From Phyto melanocephala (taxonomy: Eukaryota > Arthropoda > Insecta > Diptera > Rhinophoridae): DNA of 64,000 nt. Made by a program: the position numbers and the translations under genes. Positions within the stretch are counted from its first letter, which is position 1, and each line of letters begins with the position of its first letter. The stretch is taken from positions 50,763,491 through 50,827,490 of the forward strand of contig OW799235.1 of NCBI GenBank assembly GCA_941918925.1, written 5' to 3'. Below the pieces are notes generated by a model, which worked only from the letters and a program-made list of their open reading frames with translations, made no database searches and had not been told where the DNA came from. This document shows positions 55,125-64,000 of the stretch, piece after piece.

Positions 55125-55742
55125 ATCTTAACAAAATACACGTAAAAAATAACTTACCCTTTCAGAATCATATTTTCATCTTCAAAACAAAGCAACATTT
55201 TTATTTTTCAAGTATTTGCTTTCTGTTAATAAAAATTGCACTAAAATACTTCAAACACTCGGAAATTCATTTAGTACTAACAACTTTAGCCACCTTCCTT
55301 TTTTTTATTTTCTTTTGAAAAGCTCATTGTAGTGTTCCAGTAGTTCCAGTCAGTAGAAGATATACAATCACTGAAATTTTCTGAATTCAATGAGCTTTCT
55401 GAAATAGTATTGTTTCTTTGTGTTTCTTTTAAAAAATAACTATTTAGATTTTTTGCGTCAATTTTATAGAAAATTTTAATAAAGTTACTTTTATATTGTA
55501 TTCTTAAATAATTATGCATACAAGCGCGTTGAAAAAATAAGTGGCTATGTTTTCTTGCAGTTTTTGAGAGTAACCGTATTGTATATTTTATTCTTTTCGA
55601 CTTTAAAGATGCTAAAATTACTTTTTTTTAAATTTAGTGTTGAGGTAAGTATTAAACGGCTAAGCCACCAGCCGAAATCAGCCGAGCCCAGTCGGCGGCG
55701 GCTAGTTCTAAACAAAATCACTCGGCGGCAAGCCCAGTGAAA

Positions 55743-56242
55743 TTGTTTTCCAAAGATGCAGAGATTGTAATTTAAAATTGTATCCAGATAAATGTACATT
55801 TTTCAGATCTGAAGTTACTTATTTGGGCCACAGATGTACGGATAAGGGCATTTTACCAGACAGTGCAAAATATAGTGCAATTGAAAACTTTCCCAGCCCA
55901 AAAAATGGTGACGAAGTTCGTCGATTCGTTGCATTCTGTAATTATTACAGACGATTTGTACCAAATTTCGCATTTTATTCCGTTCATTTGACTAAACTGA
56001 CTAGGAAGAAAGAACCATTTATATGGTCTACCAAATGCGAGAAGGCCTTTCAACACCTGAAAAGAGCTCTACTTTCTCCACAAATTCTACAGTATCCAGA
56101 TTTTGAAAAAACATTATACATAACTACAGATGCGAGTAAAGTCGCATGTGGTGCAATATTATCACAGGAAAGAAATGGGATACAGTTGCCTTTAGCATAT
56201 GCGTCACGTGCACTTACAAACGGAGAATCAAATAAGCAATAA
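55743..56242 (+). pseudogene. pol: Gypsy RT thumb and RNase H start
   Basis: Resumes with the segment before YPDKCTFF, then VTYLGHRCTDKG, RRFVAFCNYYRRFVPNF and the RNase H motif ITTDASKVACGAILSQ. It stops at TAA after ESNKQ, where the essential Glu segment would follow. The RNase H C-terminal half and the tether are deleted before 56400. Confidence 0.78.
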
Positions 56243-56399
56243 GTAGAAATTTAAATAGAATACAAGTAAATTTAAATGATCATTTATTTAGTCTCGTATC
56301 AGTTGAACAATTTAAACAAAAGCCGAATCAACATGTTAATAAATTACAAATAGCACTAACACCCAAAATATGCATAATAACTAACAGAGACGAACAAGA

Positions 56400-57417
56400 A
56401 TATCTATTGAAAAAATTCCACGATAATCCTCTTTTTGGAGGACATCCCAGAACAACAAGATTACTTAAAAAACTTAGACAATTTTACTACTGGAAAAATA
56501 TCTCTAAGGAAGTGAAACAATACGTAAGAAAATGTGTTCAATGTCAAACCAATAAGACAACGAAACACATAAAACTAGAAATGATTATAACTCCAACACC
56601 GCAGAGACCCTTTGAAACTGTAATAATAGGTACGATAGGACCCCTTCCTTTATCGGAAAATGGTAATCAATACATTGTTACCATAATACGCGATACTACT
56701 AAATATTTAGTGGCAATACCAGTAACTAGTAAAAATGCCAAAACCATAGCTAAGGCTAAGGCATTTTATATTAATTTATGGACCCATGAATAAAATACTT
56801 AGTGACATGGGTACCGAATACAATAATCAAGTTCTTGTGGAACTTCTTAAACTCTTGAAAATATAAAAAGCAACGTCAGCCCCTTACCACCATCAAACCG
56901 TAGGTACGGTTGAAAGATCACATCGCACCTTTAATTAGTACATACGCTCATACATTCACAAATCTCGGAACGATTGGGACGAATGGATAAAGTATTTTGC
57001 GTATACGTTTAATTCTACACCCTCAACTGTTCATAGAAACTGCCCGTTTGAGTTAATTTTTCCGAATTACCGAATCATAACCCGCTGACACAAACCAATA
57101 AAATATATACCATTTATAACTTTGATAACTATACAAAGGAAGTGAAATTCCACCTACAAACAGCATTAAACAGAGCACAACACTTAATTGACAAAACTAA
57201 ACACTACCAAAAATATTCACATGATCAATACATAAACAATTCTAAAATTACAATAGGTCAAGAAATATTCATTAAAAATCACACAGCACACAAATTAAAA
57301 TCAATTTACCAAGGGTCTTTTAAATTTATTAATATTGATGATAAAAATAATGTATTTGTAAACATTAAAAGTAAAAATCAAAAAATTAATAAGCAAAATA
57401 TATTTTTTTTTAAATAA
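56400..57417 (+). pseudogene. pol: Gypsy integrase, first catalytic Asp replaced
   Basis: The zinc finger FGGHPRTTRLLKKLRQFYYW then CVQCQTN is followed by the core (56407-56793). The position of the first catalytic Asp reads VIIGTIGPLP, Gly in place of Asp. The second Asp (LSDMGTEY) and the Glu (TVERSH) are in a shifted frame at about 56790-56930. The C-terminal domain (57142-57417) has a YINNSKITIGQEIFIKN segment. So inactivation includes both a missense at the active site and frameshifts. Confidence 0.78.
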
Positions 57418-57582
57418 ATATAAAAAAAAATATTCATATATATAACAAAAAAAATATAAACAAAAATTTTAAAAAGTCTTTAATGAAAATATTAATATTA
57501 TTCAAATACTATATGAATATTATAACATTTAAAATGAAAGCTCTTACGAACATCACTTGATCAATAATCTTCAAAAGGGGAG

Positions 57583-57860
57583 GTGTAGTGAAAATACCAA
57601 ATGAATGAGTAATGTCTTGGTAATACACATAAAGTGCAAGTTACTCATCTTAAGAAATATGAATACATTGGTATTCCTAAATGTGAATTCACTAATTTTT
57701 TACTGAGAGTTTTCTGCAGAACGATTCACCCATTTAAGAAAATTTTTCCTAAAAAACAAAGCTGCCATATAATATAAAAATGCAAACAGTTGTACAAAGT
57801 GGCAGCACCGCTAGCAAACTTTGTAAATAAATACAAACTTAAATTATTTCATTAAAATAT
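57583..57860 (+). repeat. Probable 3' LTR of the second gypsy element
   Basis: The polypurine tract AAAAGGGGAGG (57572-57582) is followed by TGTAGTGAAAATACC. A TATA-like ATATAAAAATGC is near 57772 and AATAAATAC near 57828. The right boundary is approximate since no 5' LTR is seen. Confidence 0.5.
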
Positions 57861-58629
57861 ATGTGAAGAAAATGTCGGATAGAAGAAAACTAAAATTATT
57901 ATTTTTAATTAAGTGCATAAAGTCAATTTGTTTGCAAAAGAAATGTATAAAAAAAAATCGAAAATAAAATGAGTCGTAGTGAGAAAAACCTTGTTTTAAA
58001 TAATTATTTTTGTATGTACTATTGCTTATGTCATACAAACATTCTCTTCCTGGTTTTTTGAATTCTTCTATTAATTTTTGAGCAATATATTCATTAAATT
58101 CCATTTTAATTGTTAATTTTCGGCAAAAACAATTTTTGTATAATAAATGTACTGACACTGTGTGATGTGGCAAAATAATCTCTCTCTCTCTCTCAAAAGT
58201 AAAACGTCAAATTCAATATAAAAAAAATTTGTTCTGAACTAAAATTTTATGGGTGAATCCAGCTTAAATAATTACACACTTTAAGTGCAAAGAATTGAGG
58301 ACACTATCAACTTATGTTACAAGCATTATTGTGTAATTGTATATTCTCACTTACCCTCAACTAAGCTTAGTCATAAGATTTAAGATTTTAATAACTTTAA
58401 AATATAATTAATATGAACAAAAAATAAGGCAGTTGATTAAAAACAATAAAACAAGTAACAACCTTCTTTTAACAATAATTTTTAATTGGTCTACGTGACA
58501 CTGTAATGTTTTCAGTGCTTTTTCTTTCCTTTCTCTAAATTTCAAAGTATGTATTATTATTTTTTTCCCTAATATTTTTGTGGTATTGGGTATTAGCTGC
58601 ATGAATTCATTGAATTCTTATGCATACTA
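57861..58629. other. A+T-rich non-coding DNA with a short CT microsatellite
   Basis: A (CT)n run of about 18 bp lies at 58180-58197. No coding frame or repeat family member recognised. Confidence 0.45.
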
Positions 58630-59045
58630 CAGCAGCCCATTCTATCGCCCACACATTGAAGTCGCCGGCAATAATTACGGGACCCTTGAGCATGAATCAG
58701 AAACGATATTGTAAACAATTCGTTCAAACTCCAATAAGGAATATTTCGAGGGAATGTAGCAACTCGATGTATAAGGCGTTCGATCGATTTCCTGTAAAAC
58801 AGACAGACAGAACAGCCATTCACATGATCATTCTTTACCCCAGGGTTCTCACAACTACACAATACACATGAGGGTTGGTTGTTACACACCCCAATCCTGT
58901 GACCAGATACGCCATATTGGCATTTTTCAGCGTAATCATTCTGACTTTTGCACCTACTTGCAGTATGACCAAAGTCCAAACATCTGAAGCATCTAATTGG
59001 TGCCATTTTTTCCCGTAACCTAATTATCACCCATCCAAAACGCAC
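58630..59045 (-). mobile_element. R1-clade family A fragment, copy A5
   Basis: Minus-strand ORF1 zinc-knuckle region (CFRCLDFGHTASRC, then a knuckle that has lost a Cys-x-x step) passes directly into the endonuclease GDFNAW region at about 58760, skipping the ORF2 start. It has no 3' end, poly(A) or ACAT repeat. More diverged than A1-A3. Confidence 0.75.
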
Positions 59046-59517
59046 AATTATTTTAAAAATGCGACGATCTGCGCCAAAATCCTGCTGGCTATGGACAATC
59101 AAAATCAACTCTGATGTGCCGATAATGTGAACACGGTAACACTGTTCGCTATTTGACGAGTTTTTTTCCGCAATAAAATTGCTTATTTTTGTTATTAATT
59201 TTTGCGATATATATCTGTTTAAATTTTTAATTACTCAGAATTTGTATGTGAAATAATATACTGTCAGTGTGATACAGTGTCTATTCTTTATTATATTTAC
59301 TTCTTTAAAGTGTTTTTAAAATATAATTTTACGTGCGTTTAATAACAAAAACAACAATCAACTTCGATTTTATGGTTTTTCGTTTGTATTTACACATATG
59401 TTTTTCTGCTTGATGCTGGTAATACTGGGATTGCATTAGTTTGTGTCTTTGATAACAAAATAATTTTGGAGCATTGCCATACATAAATATATTCCTGTCT
59501 GTCCAACCTTTTTCACA
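59046..59517 (+). other. Spacer, probably including the 5' UTR of the CR1-like element
   Basis: A+T-rich with no gene. A boundary for the 5' end of the following element is not visible. Confidence 0.4.
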
Positions 59518-60381
59518 ATGGAGTGTTCAAGTGCCAATTGTATAAGTACTGTTGTTGATCGTATGGTTTCATGCTGGTTGTGTCTTAATTTATATCATTT
59601 AAAATGCAGTAATCTTAAAGCACGTGATGCTAATGCGCTGGCTGATCCTTTAAAATCCCTAAATTGGACTTGTCCAAGCTGCAAAAACATCAATATAGAA
59701 TTTTAAAAGCTTTTTAAAAATTCTAAAGATGAGTTTAATTTAATTACCAAGGAATTTCTGTTGCTACAAAATAAACTTGCTAAATTTGGAGAACTATTTA
59801 ATAATTTCCCCAATTTAGAAAATTTCGTTAATATGCAACAAAATCTATCTCCTAAACGCAAAAAAGCGCATTTAAGATCTGATTCATCACAAAGCACGCG
59901 CAAAATAACTCCTGATTTTAACAACTCATCTGCTTCTGTAGTCGAAATTAGTTCAAAACCCCGTAATAACTTTGTATCTGAATCCACATCAGTGTCTGTA
60001 GCTGATACACCTAACTCCTTGGAGCCTTTACCTGCCTCATCTGGAATTCCACCAATAGCCAATAACTCATCTATCGCTTCTGAACGAAATCTTAATTATG
60101 CTCAAATTTTGACTTCTTCGTCTACTATTTATAACAATATTCAAGTTGCACCTAAGCCATTAAAAGCTATACCCCCTAATAAAAATATTTTTTTATCACG
60201 CTTGGCTGCGGAAACTACTGCTGAGGATGTTAAATATTACATTCGATCAAAACTTCAGTTAAATTGTGAAATCTCTGTGTATAAATATACGTACTCCCAA
60301 CCGAGAACAATAACATCGTTTAAAATTGCTGTACCTGGAGATCTCTTTGAACATCTTGTTGATCCTAGCTTTTGGCCTTAA
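59518..60381 (+). pseudogene. CR1-like ORF1 with PHD-type zinc finger, one in-frame stop
   Basis: The first 62 residues have the spacing C3, C8, C19, C22, H27, C30, C52, C55, a C4HC3 PHD-like finger. A TAA at 59704-59706 interrupts; the frame then continues unbroken to 60381. The middle is Ser/Pro-rich. The end has NIFLSRLAAETTAEDVKYYI and a C-terminal LVDPSFWP, a conserved signature of these insect ORF1 proteins as I recall it. Likely binds element RNA or chromatin. Its end overlaps the ORF2 frame. Confidence 0.75.
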
Positions 60382-63060
60382 GTACATTTGTGCGCGAATA
60401 TGTTTACAAAGAAAGCCGCAGGACTGCTGCACGTCTCCCTATACGTGTCTCAACGACTCCAAAAAACTAAATTGTAGTACTGATATTTCAATAATATATC
60501 AAAACGTTCGTGGCTTAAATACAAAATTATCTGCCCTGTTCAATAATAGCTTCGCTTTTACCTACAGCGTTATTGTGTTTACTGAAACATGGCTTATGGA
60601 AAATGTTTTAAATAGTGACATACTCTGTAGTGATTATCAAATTTATAGACGTGATCGTGGTTGTGGTATCAGAGGTGGTGGAGTTCTAATTGCAGTTTCC
60701 AGTCAACTTTCTTCTGAATCGTTTTTTGATGATTCTTCATTGAACATTGAATTAATTGGTGTTGTTATTAAGCTGAAACATAAGAAAATGTTCATCACTT
60801 CTTCTTATATCCCTCCAAATTCATCTGAGATGGTTTACCGTGAACATGCAGAAGCTATTAAAAAAATCGTTAAAGCTGCTAATGAAAACGATTCTGTTTT
60901 TATTCTTGGAGATTTTAATATGCCATATTTATCATGGAATTTCTCATTTGATGATGGCTATTTCATTCCGACAACGTCAAGGATAAATACGTATTATATA
61001 GAGTTCGTGAATTGGCTAATGGATCTTAATCTTTATCAGCTAAATGGTATTTGCAACGTTAATTTTAAACTATTAGATCTAATTTTTGTAAACGATTGTA
61101 CTGATATAACTATTAATCGTTCGAATCCAATTTCTCAGCCGGAGGATTGTTACCATCCCACGATTGAAATCAAAACTTATGTTCTATCAAGCTCTTCTAC
61201 GTTAAAATCTGTTAATTTGAATGAAAAAAGTTTTTGCTTCATAAAAACTTACCACCAAATGTTTATTGAACTTTTAAACAACACAGACTGGCCAAATTTT
61301 CTTTATTATACTAATTTTTTAAATAATAGTATCGATATCGACAACGTAATTAAAAAGTTTTATGATAAAATCTATTTATATATAAATCAAACCACTCCGA
61401 AAACTTTTGTTTTAAAACAATCTGGCCCACCGTGGAACTCTAAGTATCTCTCTACCGTTAAAAATAAAACGAACAAGCTTTATAAAATATACAAAAAGTC
61501 TGGATCTTCTATCGATTATGCCAAATATTCGGTGATTCGTGCACAATATAATTCAATGAATCAGTCTTGCTACTTGACCTATTTAAATAAAATGCGTCAA
61601 AATTTTAAAACTGATCCAAAGAGCTTCTACAAGTTTGTTAATTACAAAAGGAGTACAGTTGCATTTCCAACTATTATGAAGTACCTTAATTCTGAATCCG
61701 ATGATGACTTAATAATAAGTAATCTGTTTGCTGACTTCTTTTCTACCACTTATTCTGACGATTTAAAATCTTATCCACTAATGGAATTATCAAATCCAGC
61801 TATATCAATTCCATTTCTTGATGAATCAACGGTTTTCAGCAGCTTAAAAAATCTAAAATTTTCCTATAAATATGGCCCTGATGGAATTCCTAGTAGCCTT
61901 CTTATTAAATGTGCTGAGGATTTCGTTTCTCCTCTTACAATACTTTTCAATATGTCGATAAAATCGTAAGGGTTGTTCGACTGTTACAAATCTGTTGCAG
62001 TTTACTACGCTTATAAATCGTGAAAAACTTGATGTAATGGGATTTACACAGAACTCCCTTAAGTGGATTTATTCGTATTTGACAAATAGAAAACAAAATG
62101 TTCGTTTTAAAAACAATATCTCTAAACCAATAGTCGTTTTTTTCTGGTATTCCTCAGGGAAGTCATCTGGGTTCTCTGTTTTCCTTGTTTATTAATGATT
62201 TACCAAATGCTATTAAATTCTCAAACGTTATTATGTATGCTGACGACGTAAAAATATTCCTAAGTTATAATAATTACGCCGATCATACCCTCTTACAAAT
62301 GGATATAGATGCTTTTAATGTATGGTGTAGATTTAATTTAATGGAGCTGAACCCTGATAAATGCAAATATATGTGTTTCTCTCGTAGATGTTATATTAAA
62401 GTTAATTATGTTTTAAATGGTTTTACGTTAAAGAGACTGGAATCCGTCTCCGACCTTGGAATCCTATTAGATGCTAAACTAAATTTTATTCAGCATATTT
62501 CTTTAACTGTTAATAAAGCGCGTGCTGTCCTTGGATTCATAAAACGTTGGGCGAAATAGTTTACAGATCCATATATAACAATACAATTGTATATTTCTCT
62601 TGTCAGGCCTATTCTTGAGTATGGTTCAATAATTTGGGATCCAACTTACAATGTTTATATTAATAGCATTGAATCTGTGCAAAAACAGTTCCTGCTATTT
62701 TGTCTTCGTGGCTTACAGTGGAATTCGTTAAGCCTGCCGCCTTATACTAGTAGACTTGCACTAGTGAAGCTGCCAACTTTAAAAAGTCGTAGAACAATGT
62801 TAAACGTTACGTTTGTTCTAAATTTAATTAAAGGATGTATATGCTCTGATTTCCTATTAGCGAATATCTTTTTTAATGTACCATGTCGTTCTACACGTCG
62901 TTTTTGTCCGCTTTCGGTCAAAGTTTTCAGAACGAATTATGCCAACTTCGATCCGTTTTTGAGGATTTGTACCGAGTTCAATACACTTTATCAACATATT
63001 GATTTTTCCTTAAATGTTAATATTGTAAAATGTAACATTATTTTGTTTTTGAATAACTAA
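60326..63060 (+). pseudogene. CR1-like ORF2: endonuclease - reverse transcriptase, deleted and frameshifted
   Basis: The endonuclease has IIYQNVRGLNTK, FTETWL, RGGGVLIAV, SSYIPPNS and LGDFNMPYLSW. RT starts YGPDGIPSSLLI and stops at 61967-61969. The next piece (from about 61980, TVTNLLQFTTLI) lacks the segment between, an internal deletion. A shift near 62150 divides the PQGS region from the polymerase box VIMYADDVKIF (near 62240). The C-terminal thumb (62587-63060) starts YISLVRPILEYGSIIWDP and is open to its natural stop. The true start is unclear; the first in-frame Met at 60326 lies inside ORF1. Confidence 0.82.
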
Positions 63061-63147
63061 TATTAAACATTTTGTATGTACTGCTTTTTAGTCTGTAAGG
63101 ATCTAGAATCCATAGACTTAAATAAGTAAATAAATAAATAAAAAACT

Positions 63148-63341
63148 ATTGTGCACAACATCGAACCAACAAATTGCTAAATATGCGCCGATAAACGCCG
63201 ATATACTAGAACAATATTGCCAGCAATGGTTAATTTTCGTCAAAAGTGGGAATTTAGTTTTTATTCATTTATTTAAAAATGTATATTTGTATATACATAT
63301 ATATTTATACATGTTTCCTTTATTTATAAATACATATATAT
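63148..63341. other. Short non-coding spacer
   Basis: A+T-rich sequence between the CR1-like tail and repeat g. Nothing recognised. Confidence 0.4.
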
Positions 63342-64000
63342 TTTTATACCCGCCACCAAAAAAATGGTGGGGGTATATTCATTTTGTCATTCCGTTTGTA
63401 ACACATCGAAATATCCATTTTAGACCCCATAAAGTATATATATTCTGAATCAGGGTTTGATTTGATGACGATCTAGCTATGTCCATCCGTCTGTCCGTCT
63501 GTTGAAAGCACGATAGAGGTCGCACCAAAAAAGCTAGGGGGCTCAAATTTTGCGAGAATCTTTCTTATAGACAAGGTTTGTTTGGTATTGAAAATGGGCT
63601 ATATCGGAATATTAGGAAGAGAGTTATAGCTCGAAAAGCAAGAGTAGGTCGAAAAAACCGTGTCCTTCAAACATCGAATAAAATGGAATTGTGTCCAAAC
63701 GCATTAACGTAGACTCATGAAACTTCGAATATATATTTCCTGAGTAAAAACAATATTTTTCCTTGAAAATTATCAAAATCTATGCATTAGGAGAGGAGTT
63801 ATCGATCAAAATGTACGAAAATTTATACCGCACAGTGTATTTTTCGGTATATTTAAAAACAAAAACGTCATAAAAGCAACAAAATTGGATGTACGATCCT
63901 GAAATTTTGCACACATGGCTTTTTGGTCAAATGCTTTGTTCTAACGGAAAATCAATTTGCCACGCCCACTTTAACGCCCACCTCCCATATAACGTTTTAC
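63342..64000 (+). mobile_element. INE-1-like (HINE) repeat, copy g, cut by the window edge
   Basis: Opens TTTTATACCCGCCACC, then GTGGGGGTATATTC, GACCCCATAAAGTATATATATTC and CTATGTCCATCCGTCTGTCC. It aligns with the reverse of repeat c and with e to the last base of the window, and it restores the first 140 bp missing from e. Confidence 0.7.

Larger units (their letters stand above)
53533..55739 (-). mobile_element. hAT-like DNA transposon remnant
   Basis: The left end CAGAGGTCCAAGCCGTTGGC and right end CACTGGGCTTGCCGCCGAG (minus strand) form an imperfect inverted pair of the hAT type, with GGCGGCGG-rich subterminal sequence on both sides. The interior carries transposase-like fragments on the minus strand and repeat f. 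No 8-bp duplication is seen, and about 115 residues of the host RT are missing, so a deletion accompanied or followed insertion. Confidence 0.42.
51252..57860 (+). mobile_element. Second Ty3/gypsy element (errantivirus-like gag), split by a hAT-like remnant
   Basis: Plus-strand order gag, protease, RT start, [insertion], RT/RNase H, integrase, polypurine tract, LTR. Gag ends in an RG/Asn-rich tail instead of zinc knuckles, a trait of the errantivirus lineage. No env and no 5' LTR are recognised. Coding regions are eroded: the RT palm is lost at the insertion and part of RNase H is deleted. Confidence 0.78.
59518..63147 (+). mobile_element. CR1/Jockey-like non-LTR retrotransposon with a PHD-type ORF1
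   Basis: Two ORFs in the order ORF1 (PHD-like finger, then a conserved C-terminal domain) and ORF2 (APE endonuclease, RT), ending in a short TAAATAAATAAAT tail (63119-63143) as in CR1-like elements. It carries one nonsense codon in ORF1, an internal RT deletion near 61968 and frameshifts. Its A+T content matches the surroundings and contrasts with the G+C-richer R1-clade families. Confidence 0.8.

Noticed and set aside
58593..59108. A 171-residue zinc-knuckle host protein
   Set aside because: It is a family A ORF1 knuckle region fused by deletion to out-of-frame endonuclease sequence, hence a retrotransposon remnant.

Overview
The window looks like repeat-rich, gene-poor DNA from a higher fly (Diptera, most likely a calyptrate such as a blowfly, flesh fly or muscid). 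The grounds are the strong A+T bias, several copies of an INE-1/DINE-1-like Helentron-derived repeat with its ATTCGGC-nnn-GCCGAAT terminal hairpin, R1-clade non-LTR retrotransposons, an insect errantivirus and rosa-like mariner elements. I found no convincing host gene, tRNA or rRNA. Every coding region I recognise belongs to a transposable element, and nearly all are broken.

Layout. 1-4.1 kb: right-hand part of an errantivirus (pol, env, 3' LTR), plus strand. 4.9-5.8 kb: INE-1-like repeat a. 6.25-6.97 kb: internally deleted DD41D (rosa-like) mariner. 7.65-8.14 kb: about 490 bp of (ATGT)n. 8.14-51.0 kb: a long same-orientation (minus-strand) chain of R1-clade elements from three families, called A, C and D here. 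In minus-strand order it reads A4, D, A3, C, A2, A1; a Jockey-superfamily element lies between A2 and A1. D is split by a block of about 16.8 kb (31,036-47,870), which holds a Ty3/gypsy element with long LTRs and four larger INE-1-like pieces (b-e) carrying mariners and MITEs. 51.2-57.9 kb: a second, plus-strand Ty3/gypsy element split by a hAT-like remnant that itself carries repeat f. 58.6-59.0 kb: fragment A5. 59.5-63.15 kb: a CR1/Jockey-like non-LTR element with a PHD-type finger in ORF1. 63.3 kb to the end: the start of repeat g.

How the parts relate. The R1-clade chain looks like repeated targeting of one kind of landing site: family A poly(A) ends abut ACAT microsatellite at three places, and the next element begins just beyond it, as known for Waldo-type R1 relatives that use ACAY repeats. 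The three families share a 3'-UTR hairpin with one compensatory base-pair change, a plausible recognition element for the reverse transcriptase. Families C and D share a structured segment of about 90 nt at the 5' junction. The window contains its own controls: a filled/empty site pair for repeat c, three copies of one mariner at the same place inside repeats c, d and e, and a MITE whose empty site is seen in sister copies. These give a relative order of insertion.

Limits. Family names rest on motif recognition without database searches, outer LTR boundaries are only partly resolved, and coordinates of non-coding element ends are good to a few bases only where a duplicate or empty site is available.
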